Shown: positions 50,831 through 61,630, counted from the first letter of the stretch. The stretch: DNA of 64,000 bases from Dasyornis broadbenti (GCA_013397935.1 VZRN01002231.1:346943-410942); one strand, 5' to 3'. Notes: generated by a model not told the origin, from the sequence alone. Made by a program: numbers and translations.

Positions 50831-52119
50831 TGCCAATAGCAGTGTATATCTTGTAAGTGACATTTCCAACGCTCCTCATGATTTCCGAGACACCGTCACT
50901 CTTCAGAAATAGAGTTTGTGGCTGTTTGTTTATTTTTATTTCCTCCCTCCCAGTCTCAATTTTATGGCCAGGTTTGTTAAGTTTCAATAAAATATCAGTT
51001 AAGTTTATGGCATTTTTATTTGTTATTGTTGTTATAATTTTCTTTTGGTAGGGGAAAGTGGGATGAAATGTTGCTCTGTTGGGGGCAGAGTGATAGCAGT
51101 GCCATGCCAGATGCTTAGGGATTCCAGATTCTCTTTCCAGCTCTTCTGCTGATTATTTGTGTGATCTCAAAGATTTCTGCTCACTTCAAATGAACAGGAG
51201 AATATTCGCTGCTTCTTGTGAGCGGTAGCTGCAGAGTCTTTTGGTTCTCGGCCACTGTGGGACTACAAAGTGTCTTACTGCCCTGTGCTTTTATTAAGGT
51301 GCTCAAGGCAATCACTCAGAAAATGGGGTCGGAAGCATCTTTGTGTGTAGGAACTGTGCCTATCTTCATGCTTAAAGTTGAGCACTGTTAGGGTGGGCTG
51401 TCCCCAGTCTGCCAGCTCGTTTCTCTAGGTTTTTTGCCTTTAAAATAGCAAGTAACCTGAGAGGTCAGGAAGTGACAGGAGCCCTTTGCCAGCCAAGCAG
51501 AGGAGGTGATGGTTACAGCTGCCTCCTGACTAGTCCTTCTTATTTTACGCAGCGCTGTGGGATTGCTCTCTGGAACAGGTTGGGCAGGTTGACAGTGAGC
51601 ACTGACAATAAGCTATTCCTGGCTTCGCTCTTTTCAGGCACCGGTGGGAGGGTCCTGATCCAAGACTCACTGTGTTCAAGACGAGTCTCTTTCTTGACTG
51701 TCTCGGGTGTTGTATCTAGCAGTGATGTTTCTGCTTTGCTTTGATTCTGAGAACTGCCAGCACCTGACAAAAGAGAGCAGCAGAGAATGTAGTGAACCTG
51801 AAGGCTCCAGCACAGACCTCCCACCTGCTCTCTGGCCTTTCTCAGAGGTGGCTTCCTTCAGAGGAGCCTTCGTGGTGCACCTCCAGGGAACAGCTGGGAT
51901 CTGTCCAGCATTTCTTCCCTCTCCAGAAAAGGGAGGGGGATTTCCAGGCATTTCTCAGAGCATACGCATGAGCCATAGTTGGGCAATTCCACCAGGACTG
52001 TGGTTGCCAGTCTTCCAAGCTGGAAGTGGCAGTGTAGGTGATCAGAGTGTATTTGGGACTGGAGCTGAAAGCACAGCTGACCTGGGCCCCTGAAGTCTCT
52101 CCTTTCCAAGGCTAACGTC

Positions 52120-52225
52120 ATGTATAACTAAACCTTGCACATTGAGCTGTCTCACACTTAACGCGCTGATCTGCACGATAAATTCTGAAATAATCCCATA
52201 AAACCTTTTGATTTATTTTTAACCC
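52120..52225. promoter_or_regulatory. Candidate PBX-HOX site block in intron 6
   Basis: AT-rich island with acgcgctgatc, CGATAAATTC, CCATAAAAC (posterior-HOX-like CATAAA) and TGATTTAT at 52209-52216, a known PBX composite type with posterior HOX proteins. It is a small block with no repeat identity. Confidence 0.33.
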
Positions 52226-53107
52226 CCTTGCTGCCTTCCCTGCCTTCCAGTTACATGATGGGTTTGTTTCTTCCATTAAGTGGTTGAGGAGGTGCTCAGA
52301 TATCTCAAACCTGGAAGCACAAAACTTTGTTTCTGCAAAGGCGGGATTTATTTTTTCTTTCCATTTATGTTTTTTTTTTCTCCTGATCCCACCCAGTTGT
52401 CTTCATCATTGTAATTTTTTAGCATAACACTGACGACTGGTGCATGCAGTGGGGAATCTGCTTGCAGAGCTTGTTCTTCTGGGGCAGCTGGCCCAGGAGG
52501 GCTGTGACACCCTTGTGTTGTCTCACGTGCCGTCACAGTGAAGGACTTTTGCTAGTGTGATGGGCACTGGGAGTCCAGCCCAGGTGCCTTCACATTTTTG
52601 TGAGCCTTTGCTCCTGGTGCTCTGCAGTTCCCATCAGTGATGGGTTCCTGACATCCTGAAGGCAAACCCCATGCACTGCTCCCTCGCAGAGCCCCCTGTG
52701 GCTCAGCCAAAGCTCCAGCCGTGGGGCTGGATGGGGCCTGGATGTCTCACTCTGCAGGGAGCAGCACAGGGTAGAATTACCCACCCTGTTCTGAGCTTCT
52801 TGGCGTGGGCTTGGTTCGCCTGCTGCAAAGGCTTCTGCTCTCAATAGCGGGGCTTGTCTGGGTATTTCTGGTCTCCAGTGCAGTCTGCTGGGTGAACACC
52901 TCCAACAACCAAGATTTTTCAGAGCTGCCTGAAGGATTCTGATGCCCTGAAATGAAGGGAAAGGCCTGTCTGAGTCCTCCAGGCTGTGTTTTGTTTGTCT
53001 CAGTCAAAAGCATGAAGAATCCTTCCTCCAGCCGAGGAGCTGTTGAAGAATGTTCTTGGCATTGAGCTGTAACAACATGTGGCTTTGAATAACCTCAAGA
53101 GTGCATC

Positions 53108-53262
53108 CTTTTTTTTGCTTGCTCTGCTCTTCATACTACTAACCTGACTGTGTGTTTTGTTTTTGTGGTTGCTTTGCATGTTGTTCCTTCCTCTTGGCTG
53201 AGAGTCATGGGGTGGATCTTTTTCCTTTCTGTGATTCAGGTGCCTCACTCTTTCCTTTCCAG
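53108..53262 (+). promoter_or_regulatory. PBX1: Exon 7 upstream splicing region: CT tracts, TACTAAC, TGCATG
   Basis: The stretch holds tgctctgctcttcat, a perfect branch-point consensus TACTAAC at 53137-53143 (its adenosine is about 121 nt from exon 7), an RBFOX-type TGCATG at 53175-53180, and CT runs ttccttcctctt, tttttcctttct and ctctttcctttccag. AG dinucleotides near 53200 lie between the TACTAAC and the acceptor, so a nearer branch point may be used. The layout matches a regulated cassette exon. Confidence 0.4.
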
Positions 53263-53375
53263 GTTCTTCCAGTTCTTTTAACATGTCAAACTCTGGAGAT
53301 TTGTTCATGAGCGTGCAGTCTCTCAATGGGGATTCTTACCAAGGGGCCCAGGTTGGAGCCAACGTGCAGTCACAG
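53263..53375 (+). CDS. PBX1: PBX1 exon 7 (residues 333-370), alternative, specific to PBX1a
   Basis: 113 bp, bounded by cctttccag| and |gtaggg. The first two bases complete Gly333, followed by 37 residues beginning SSSSFNMSNSGDLFMSVQ and ending GANVQSQ. It forms the first part of the long C-terminal tail, which is Ser/Gln/Asn-rich and without a folded domain. Because 113 is not a multiple of three, skipping the exon changes the frame of exon 8 and makes the shorter PBX1b. In mammals inclusion rises in neurons and is repressed by PTBP1 (established knowledge). Confidence 0.96.
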
Positions 53376-54881
53376 GTAGGGACCCATCCGATGTACTGCC
53401 AGTGAATGCATTAGTGTTGGAGGAGCCTTTGATTGTATTGGCACTTCTCCCTCCCGTCTGAAAAGAGCAAATCTCAACCAGCACAAACGAACCAACCAAC
53501 ACTTAAAAAAGGCAAACCAAACCAGAAAACCAACTAACCAAAAAAAAAAAACAACAGCAACAACCACTGAAAAAACAAAAAGAAAACAAAAGAACAATCC
53601 AAAAGAAATCAAAACCAAACACCCAATCAAACCAACAACCATGGTCTTGAGGAGACTTGCCCACACTTTGTGAATGCATTTGGCTCTGGCTTGATAGTCA
53701 TACTAGGAGGAGAGAAGGTGTAGGAGAAGAGGCACAAAGTCAAACAAAAGCAGCTCAGGTTGAGGTTCTGCTTGCTTTATTCTTCCAAGGGAAGGGGCCA
53801 GATGTTTGGACTGCTGTCTCGTTTTACAAGACTTCCACTTAACTCCTTTGATGCCAAACCAGGTGTCTGCTGAAAGGCAATAAATGCTTAAAATATAGTT
53901 ATTTTTTTTAATTTATTTTTTTAAAATTAAAAGCCACCCTTGATCATCTCCCCACCTCCCCAAAGCACAGGCAGTCACACCACCCTGTACACACCAGGAC
54001 GAGAGAGCAAGGGAGCTTTGAGCAGCATTGCTGAAACATCAACCCATGCTTGGGGCAAAAAGAAAGGATTTTAAAATAGCCAGGATGCCACTCAGATCTC
54101 CCACCTCCCATCCGATGTCCAGATATGCCATGAGTTAGCTCTCTGGCATCTAAGGCTCTGTGTTGAGAGACAGCAGCTACTCTGACACTTCTGCATTGGG
54201 CAAGGAGAGCTCTCTAAAGGCAAGGCTGCTCCCCCGTGGTGCTGGGCATGGAGCACACATCATCCGTGGGCAGTGAGACGTGCTCACCACATGTGCCACG
54301 GCCAGGGCTGGGCTGGGAGAGTAAGGGGGAGGAAGGGGGCACCCCGAGGAGAGCTGCTGGTGCCTTTGCCATGGTAGGTATATTTCCTTCCTGGGCCCTC
54401 CACAGTGAAGGCACTTGGCCGACTCCAAAGATCTCATTCCACTGCCATGAGCTTCCCAGTGCTTGGGGTCAAGGGTGGAAGGGGGTAGGGGTAGGAATGT
54501 GGGTCCTTGAGCATGATAGTGGAGGTGGCTGCATCGATGCTCCAGGTGATGCCACCCCACACTTGTCACACTGTTCTCTCTTCCCACTCTTTTTGTCAAA
54601 AGACTTGGGACCAAGGAGAGTGTGACAGGGCTGCTGGGGCAGGCAAGGGATGGTGAGGGAGGCAGGAGAGGTCCTCTGGCTCATCTCTCTCCACAAGACC
54701 AACTGCGGCTCTCTTTCACTCCTCTCTGAATATATACCTTTATTTTTATTACAATGATGATCATGATTATTGTTATTACTGTTTGTTTGCTTTTATCTTG
54801 CCAAAGATGAATGGAAGCGACTTTGGCCACTAACCTTTCACTCCCTCTAATTTGTGTCTTTGTTGTCATTGGTCTGTTTAG
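53376..54881 (+). other. PBX1: PBX1 intron 7
   Basis: 1506 bp, donor gtaggg, acceptor ggtctgtttag, phase 0. It contains the A/C-rich block at 53465-53645, an A/T-only stretch at about 53890-53932, and an AT-rich spot at 54735-54785 with atgatgatcatgattattg. Otherwise unique. Confidence 0.9.
53465..53645 (+). repeat. A/C-rich low-complexity block downstream of exon 7
   Basis: About 180 bases made almost wholly of A and C on the transcribed-sense strand, with few G and T (for example caaccaaccaac, aaaccaactaacc, aaacaacagcaacaacc). It begins about 90 nt after the exon 7 donor. The reverse strand reads as a false hydrophobic protein. CA-rich RNA of this sort can bind hnRNP L-type proteins, and any role in exon 7 choice is speculative. 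Confidence 0.7.
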
Positions 54882-54971
54882 GTGGATACCCTTCGCCATG
54901 TTATCAGCCAGACAGGAGGATACAGTGATGGACTCGCGGCAAGTCAGATGTATAGTCCGCAGGGCATCAGT
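54882..54971 (+). CDS. PBX1: PBX1 exon 8 (residues 371-400 in PBX1a; frame-shifted tail in PBX1b)
   Basis: 90 bp, bounded by tctgtttag| and |gtaaga, exactly 30 codons in the PBX1a frame: VDTLRHVISQTGGYSDG and on to SPQGIS. When exon 6 joins it directly, the frame moves and reads GGYPSPCYQPDRRIQ, then TGA at 54926-54928. This is the known 15-residue PBX1b ending, which gives a 347-residue protein. One exon therefore carries two overlapping coding frames under selection. Confidence 0.96.
54926..54928 (+). other. PBX1: PBX1b stop codon (exon 7 skipped)
   Basis: TGA reached in the shifted frame 44 bases into exon 8. It lies more than 50 nt upstream of no other coding need, but the exon 8-9 junction is only 43 nt downstream. 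By the usual 50-nt rule PBX1b mRNA should therefore escape nonsense-mediated decay, consistent with PBX1b being a stable isoform. Confidence 0.93.
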
Positions 54972-55079
54972 GTAAGAAAAAAAAATAGGCTTGGGTTCTG
55001 GTCTTTTGGGGTTTTTTTTCATTTTTGTTTCTCTCACTACCAATTATTTCAAAGCCATAGGGCTCAGAATGCCACTTAG

Positions 55080-55690
55080 TAGGACTTGTCTTTGCTTTTA
55101 CGGTCACCTAGTTTATTGCTTCTGTATCGGTCACGCCAACGGCGGAGCTTTGCCCACAAAAAATGTGGCGCCAGGGCAGGCTGTGTGCAGGCAGCTGGCG
55201 TCTCGGACTGTCACAGCCCATCAGCGTTTGCCTGGCACCTGCGGCCACACGCACTCGGCCGAGAGGAGCTGCTAAACAGGTGACACCTCGCGTAACCACG
55301 GTGGGGAATGTCACCACGAGTGCCCCGGCCCAGAGATGGCTCCACATGGAGGCCGATGGCACCATCCTGGAGCCACCAGCTAAAAATAACCCATCCCTGG
55401 CCGGTGTCCGGGAGTGCGGCAGCGATGGGGTTGGCGGCGATAGCGGTTACAAATAAAAGGAGGAAAAAAACCCAGAAAGCCAACCAACATCAACCCAAGA
55501 AAACCTCGCCCAAGTGGGCTGGGGGAGGATGCGAGGGGGAGGGCGGTCTCTGGAGCATCTTCTCCTTGTTCTTGGGTGCGCTTGCGGGTTCTGACTAGCA
55601 TGAAAATTCGTAGCGACAAGCTGTGTCGCACAGGGGGAAATCGATCAGACACACACAAGGAGAACCCAGTGTAGATTCGGGACAGCAATC
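55080..55690. promoter_or_regulatory. CpG-dense candidate element after exon 8
   Basis: About 26 CpG dinucleotides occur between roughly 55110 and 55445, unusual for this intron. Words such as cggtcacgccaacggcgg, gtggcgccagg and cctcgcgtaacc are present. The right part (55590-55700) has gaaaattcgtagcgac, gaaatcgatcagac and agatcaatcgtcc. It may be a cryptic CpG island, an internal promoter or a conserved element. No start-site motif was identified. Confidence 0.35.
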
Positions 55691-56139
55691 CAACTTCATT
55701 TCTCAGATCAATCGTCCACCATCTCAGTGGCGGTGACAGCAAGCTGGGAGAGGAGGGCAGCCTGGAAAAGGAGGCTGTGAGCGCTGAGTGGGTGGTGGCG
55801 GTGGTGTCCGGGGTGGCACAGAGGAGGGGGCGGCTGGCCCTGGACATGGCTGGCTGCCACAGGAGGGTGATAGCTGAGATGGAGTGGTCTTGAGCTGGGC
55901 AGGAAGGTGATGGTCCTCTGGGTGAGATGGTGGTCCTGCAGCTGAGACCCCACCACGGTGCACCATCCAGTCCCATCACCACCCAGTCCACTGCGCCATT
56001 TGTCACCTGGTATGTGACCATCTTGCACGATGGCCATCACCAGCATGGGGAGAGGGCACAGGGAGAGGGGTGCCCTGGGACAGGGGGCCCTGCTCGCTTC
56101 TCCTGCGGGGCTTAGTGGGCGGCTTGACATCAGGAAGCA

Positions 56140-56420
56140 GAGGCAGGGAGGATTTGTGAAGTAATGTAATTGAACATGTGCAGATAATTATGTCTCATTA
56201 CATAAGCCCCTTGCAAAAACGGCACTTGGAAATGCCACATGAAAGAGCCTATCGTTCCACATTAATTTCTCCGTGCGCTGAATTTATTCCCTTTCTGGCT
56301 TTTTAATACTTGGAGAGTAAATGAATCGCAGGCTGATCATGATAAGAGATGATACTTTTGTATAAATTAAAATACCCCCAAGGAAAGAGGCTGAGCTGAT
56401 TACAGTTGCAGTTGGCTTGG
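56140..56420. promoter_or_regulatory. Candidate conserved noncoding element, intron 8
   Basis: AT-rich, repeat-free island in GC-rich flanks. It contains AATGTAATTGAAC, GATAATTATG, CTCATTACATAAG, CACATTAATTTC, TTTTTAATAC, CTGATCATGATAAG and ATAAATTAAAATAC. The TAAT/ATTA core density resembles a homeodomain-responsive enhancer. Confidence 0.4.
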
Positions 56421-58263
56421 AAAATAACAGTGGGCTGGGTTAAGCCAAAATTTGGGGGGGAGGGCTGCTGCTGGGGGTTATGAGGCAGGGAGGGGGTGAT
56501 GGGGGAAAGGAGAAGGAAGGGAGAGTGAAAACTCAAAAGCTGAATAGGTTGAGGAGAGCTGGGTTGGTGTTTCTGGCTGTGGTTCTCTGTGGGAGACCCA
56601 GTGTTCCCATGAGCAGCAATAAGAACCCGTGAGCTGAGAGTGGCAGGGGCTTGGCAGTCCCCTCTGTGCTTCCCCAGCAGGGACCTGGCATGTTTGGGAT
56701 CTGATTTCTTCTCATGGTGGTTTTCAGGGAGGACAGGAGCCCTAATTGACCTGAAAAAACCAGTGAATGTTGTCAAGACGGGTAGGGTGGCAAAGGGACT
56801 GCATGGGTATGCGGGTGATTCCTCAATTCCGCATAAAGTTGTGGTGGGCATGGGGAATGAGACAGACAGTCCAAAGCTGAGCAGATAGTTCAAGAAGCAC
56901 GTTCTGGATTGCCTCTTTGTTCCCAAATGTTTTATTTCCCCTGTATCCCAGTCAGTTTGCTCCAGCCTGATTGTCACTTTAAGTTCCCACCCATTGAGGA
57001 CCCTTGATGGATCCCAGTTTGTCCACCCTGCAGTGTGGCTGCCCTTTTGGAAGCGTTGGTCCTGGGGAACTCCTCAGTGCAGGCAGGGTGGCTGTCTCCA
57101 ACAGGCAGGGCTTCCCTGCCTTTCCCTGAACCCTTTAATGCTGAGGAGGGGCAGTGGAATGCAGAGCAAAGCTGATTGTGACACAGAAAGCTGCCGTCCC
57201 CGCATCACCCGAGCATCCCCGTGAGCTGCTGGAAGGAGATGAGCCGAAACCTAGTCAAGAGCCCTGTCACAATGATGTCTGCACGGGGCTGAGGTTAAAT
57301 CATCCCAGGAGCCCGTCAGAACCGGGAAGGCAGCGGCAGGTTGCCTGGCTCCACTGCTGGAAACCTTGGCAGGGGAGACAACACTCGAGCTTTGCCTTCC
57401 TTGTTGGAGGATGAATTTTTAAATGCGTGTAAGTCGTGACAGCTGAGAAGAGGGATCTACCCAAAGCCCAGCTCCCTGTGTGGCTCTGCTGCGCTGGCTG
57501 ACAGGCTGCTCCACAGGGCAGGAAGAGCTGGAGTTGGTTCTGCGTCGTTAGCAGGATAATGGGAAGTGTCCCAGCCATCGCCAGCCCTGCGATCCATGGC
57601 GATGGCTGAGGCAGAGGGACAACACAGCCTTCTCTTCCACTAGTGGGGACAGTGCCAGTCCCAGAAAGAGATGGGGATGCTCTGACAATGGATGGATGTG
57701 GAGGCAGGAGCTGTCTTGAGGATACCCAGCCTTGAGTCATGCTGAGAAGAAGGAGGGGCATCTCTTCCTTTCAGGAGCTTTGGGGCCTGAGCCAGCCCTT
57801 TTGGCAAACTTTGAGGTTGTAGGGTTTTGTACCATGAAGTGAGAGATGTGAAATGTTTTGGCTGTCTGCACAGTGTTTGTTCATGGGGTTCCACATGTGT
57901 ACCCAGGAGGTCTCTGAGAACAGGGGTTTCAAAGCATTTAGGAAAGCTCGGGTTCTCTTGAGTTCCAGTAGAAGCTGGATCTTTATTGCCACAGTCCTCT
58001 GGAGGGTCCCACCCCAAAACATCACCTTTGTTGCCACTGCCCTATGGCTGTAAATGCTCAGTGTTCTAGCTCCCCCATATGCTAATAAATGAGTGAACTA
58101 TAGTCATCTTAAAGCCCTTTCAGAAACTTGGTTTTGGATTTAATTTAATTTACAGAGCATTTAAAAGTCTAAAATGAGGGGCTGTTTTTAAAGTCCATCA
58201 GTGCATAAAGTTTTTGATTTAAAATGGCTGCTGTGCAGACTTGGGCCTGTTCACAGAGTTGTC

Positions 58264-58284
58264 TGTGTGTGTGTGTGTGTGTGT
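58264..58284. repeat. (TG)n microsatellite
   Basis: A clean TG dinucleotide run of about ten units. A typical polymorphic short tandem repeat. Confidence 0.92.
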
Positions 58285-59589
58285 CCTGGATGGTGGTGGC
58301 CAGTGGCAGGGTGTGACAGGGAGTTTTGGATCCACTCTTGTCAACAGGGATTGGTGCACGTAGAAGCTGAGAGTTTCTTACTTGACCTGAGATCTTTTGT
58401 TCTAAGAATTTGAGCCTTGACAGTTGTTGCTCTGTTCTTCAGCCAGCTGCAGTTCACCATCATGGTCAAGCTTTGATTCATGGTCATGGCCACCATCTGG
58501 GGTCTGGACGTTGGTCTGGTAGGGCTTCAGTGCACAAGCTCCATCCATCAGGGACACCTTTGTGTGTCCTGATGGCCAGGGATCCCAAGTGATGTCCAGA
58601 CAAGGCTGGATTCGCTGGTGTGTGATAAGACCTTCAGTGCATATTGTAAGGAGGACCTGATAGAAGCTCCTAAAAGCTCAGAGATCTGAAAAGGCTTTGA
58701 GGCTGCTCTGTGTGTCAGACTGGCTGGTAACTGGTGTGTTTGGGGCTGACCTGACACCCTTGTGCCATTGTTGGTGGGACGAGGATTTGGTCACAGGAGG
58801 TGGGATGCCGAGACAGTCTCTGTGTTAAGCAGAAGGCGCCTTTAAAAATTGGCAGAAAGTCATGTCCCAGTCCCATGTAGGAGGCCCGGGCAGGGAGCCA
58901 GCCAGACTTGCTGGAGGTGACAAAAATGCTGAGACCTGTGGAAATGGGCACCAAAACCAATTGCTTCAGCAGTCTATCACCAGGGCTTCAGACTTGGACA
59001 GTCACCAAGGCTTTGCCTGTGCTTTGGCACCAGAAGGTGACAATTGAAGAAATGTCCTGGAGACCACTGCTCTGTCTTTGGCATCTGCACCTCCTGAAGA
59101 AGTCACAGTTGTATGCAAGGGCTCTGCAGGGAGCAGCAGCCCCTCAAAAGACTCTCTTGTCTTTGAGGGAGATCCCAGCCGATTTAGTGCAGTCAAATCC
59201 CAAGGGATCTCCTTGCTTGGAAGAGGTAGAGCCATCTGGGTGGAATTGAACATGGTTTGGTCCATGCAGCAATGGAGTGAACTCCAGGATGAGTGGAGAT
59301 GGTGTCTGCATGCCTTCTGCCTGGGAAAGGATCCAGCCTGCCCACAGAGGCCTTGTCCGTACCAAAGGATGGTGCCAGGATGTCACAGCCAACCTTGGGC
59401 CCTCCTTTCCATCGCTTGACCACCAACTTGTGGCCTTCCCAGGCTGGATTGGCCTCTCCCTAACATTCTCTTGACTTCCCACTGGGTGCAACCAAGGTTA
59501 TGTTCAGCCACACAAACTGCTGAAGCACAGGAAGGCTCATTCCCAGTCTGCAATACCACAGGGCTTCCCAGGATTTTGGGGAACAGGGT

Positions 59590-60080
59590 GCTGAACATGG
59601 AGCTGCCGCTCCGTCGAGCTGCGGCTGGCAGGCAAAAGCCTCACTAAAAATAGTTGAGCACAATAGGGCCGGAGCCCTGCTCCACGCAGCCCCCGCCACT
59701 CTCCCCCCTCCTGCTCGCCGTAACGACCCTGCAAACACTAAATGGCATCTGAGTGCATTAAGCAGCAAACTCTCCGGTGACATAGCAATTACGGCTCTGA
59801 AATAGATTTGGTGCGTCACGGAAGATAAGGGTTTTGAAAGTTTCTGTTGTGATTATAGCTTGTAACTCCAACAAATAACAGGCTTGGTAATAAGAGGCTG
59901 CCAGCACAGCTATTGTGGTTCTCTCTCACTGATGGCACGTAAATTGCTATTAATGTCCTAAGTGTACTTGAATATGCCAGTCTCGGGGCGGCAGAGTTGG
60001 CTCTGTGTCTCTCTTTACGCGGCCTGTCATTGTCAGGCTGATAATCTACAGTAATTGCTGCCTCTTGCAGCAGTCCAAGA
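59590..60080. promoter_or_regulatory. Candidate conserved element cluster in intron 8
   Basis: Repeat-free sequence with GCAATTACGGCTCTGA at 59785-59800 (an exact copy of the word at 50698-50713), TGCGTCACGGAAG (CRE/ETS-like), TGTGATTATAGC, GTAAATTGCTATTAATG, and at the right end CTGTCATTGTCAGGCTGATAATC (two TGTCA cores). The sequence returns to GC-rich texture after about 60075. The 60-base segments on each side look enhancer-like. Conservation is untested. Confidence 0.45.
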
Positions 60081-60089
60081 TGTGTAAGG

Positions 60090-61400
60090 GTGGATATTGC
60101 ATCTTGGGGAGTGCAGGGATGGTGGGTCAGGGCACAGGTGTGGGTGGGAGCTGGTGGGGGCAGTGGGCATGGCATACACGGGGCTGGTAATGCTTGTGCC
60201 TAGTCTGGTTTCACACTTGCACCCAAAGTGGAGTGGAGTGGTGTTTGCCAACTCAGATTGTGATTCCTGCTTTCCTTGCTGTTGCCTGAACCCCCTTGCT
60301 CCCATGCACACATGGAAGAGCACATAAGCCAGGAAGAGGTGTGTGTGCATGCCTCATCTTTTTTGCTGTGTGCATGTCCCACTGTGAGGCAGTCTGACCC
60401 CTCAAACATGGATTCCCAGGGGTCCCCTGTGGTCAGCTCTTCATTCCCATCTCAGCTGCCTCTCAGGGTGGGGAATTTTCCTACCCTCTCCCTTCCAGGG
60501 TGTGTGGGGTCCCAGCTGGTAGAGTCAGTGTTGGATGATGCAGCAGGCAGCAGGACAGGCAGCCAGAGTGGGCAGAGCAGCCTGGGCATGTCTAAAGTGG
60601 GACAGCGACTGCTGCCAACTGGAGCTTGGGCAGTGGTTGGGAAGGATTAATTAGCCAAGCACTGAATCAATGTCAGAGCAAGCAGAGGAGGTTGGGTGCG
60701 ACATCTGCTCCTCTCCAAAGGGGATGGCAGCCGTGGAGGAGCAGCTTCTGTGCGCTACCGGCTCCTGCCTGCGGCAGCCGGGGCTCTCCAATAGCTCAGC
60801 TCTCAAGAGCCTGGAGGATTTGGCTCTGCATTTGTTTTTAGGAGAGGAAAGAAGTTGTCTGCCATGCTTTGCTGCACGAACCCTTGGACGGGATATAGTG
60901 GTGGCACCTCTGCTGCACTGTGGCTTGGCTGCCCTCAGTGTAGTGGAGACATGGAGCTGTTCTGAGGGACACATCACAGCTCAGCAGTCCCATTGCTTGT
61001 TCTGCGTGTTCACAGGACTTGGGTTCAGGTAATATCCATGCTGGTGGCTCTGGAGTGAGGCATTTGCTATTTTCTTTCTTCCGTATGAGGAAGGGTCATA
61101 ATCAGGGGTTAAAAATCCCCAAACAACCAGAGCTGAGGGTTCTGGAGAAACACAGGTTTTTTAAGGGATGGACTTTCTGTGAGCACTGACAGTTTATCAG
61201 AATCTGTTTTCAACAGAAATGTTTCTGGTCCTATCCCAGTGATGGTGCCCCGTGGTCTGGGGTGGGATTGGGTAGCCAGAGGGGACATCTTTGCCTCTTG
61301 CACTGGTCCCAGTTGAAGGAGAAGCAGGGGGATCTGAGAAGAATGGGTGCCTTGGGTAGGGCTGTCTGTGCCTTGCCGTGGAGTGACTGATGTCTCTGTG
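60090..61400. other. Distal intron 8 without recognised features
   Basis: Unique, GC-moderate sequence up to the exon 9 acceptor. No repeat, RNA gene or motif cluster that I can support. Confidence 0.5.
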
Positions 61401-61413
61401 TCCCTTCCTGCAG

Positions 61414-61506
61414 GCTAATGGAGGCTGGCAAGACGCTACTACCCCATCGTCGGTGACCTCCCCCACAGAAGGCCCTGGCAGCGTTCACTCTGATACCTCC
61501 AACTGA
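61414..61506 (+). CDS. PBX1: PBX1 exon 9, terminal coding part (residues 401-430 and stop)
   Basis: The coding part is 93 bp after acceptor tcccttcctgcag|. It encodes ANGGWQDATTPSSVTSPTEG followed by PGSVHSDTSN and a TGA at 61504-61506, the classical PBX1a C-terminus. The tail is Ser/Thr/Pro/Gly-rich and presumably disordered. It is absent from PBX1b, where this exon becomes 3' UTR. Phase and length agree with a 430-residue PBX1a. Confidence 0.97.
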   Translation, partial: ANGGWQDATTPSSVTSPTEGPGSVHSDTSN

Positions 61507-61630
61507 TCTCCCAGCAAATTGCATCCCTGGCTGAGCCGGTCCCGGCGGGGGCGGGAGGGGAGGGAGCCTCTCCTAACACCGCAGCAGTCAGACTGGAGGT
61601 GAACCCAATCAGCACACACAAGATGACTCC

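Larger units (their letters stand above)
54972..61413 (+). other. PBX1: PBX1 intron 8
   Basis: 6442 bp, donor gtaaga, acceptor tcccttcctgcag, phase 0. It holds three candidate elements (55080-55690, 56140-56420, 59590-60080) and a TG microsatellite. The stretches 56430-58140 and 58290-59580 are unique or unclassified. The latter is repeat-like in texture, but I could not place it in a family. No gene recognised. Confidence 0.9.

Noticed and set aside
51540..51720. Repeat-like phrase in intron 6 (gctgtgggattgctctctgg and following)
   Set aside because: It has the feel of an old interspersed repeat, but I could not match it to CR1 or another family, so it is not annotated.
53370..53666. Minus-strand frame that looks like a multi-pass membrane protein
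   Set aside because: The hydrophobicity comes from reading the complement of an A/C-only tract (Val, Phe, Leu, Trp, Gly codons). It overlaps exon 7's end. Not a gene.
55380..56021. 213-codon minus-strand frame over the CpG-dense block
   Set aside because: Long frames are expected in GC-rich DNA. The His/Pro-rich text shows no domain and no splice or promoter evidence.
56303..56977. 224-codon minus-strand frame
   Set aside because: It includes the candidate AT-rich element and low-complexity proline/serine text. No homology recognised.
58440..59460. Possible old LTR or retroviral remnant in intron 8
   Set aside because: Repeat-like texture only. No LTR ends, primer-binding site, polypurine tract or conserved retroviral protein text could be found.
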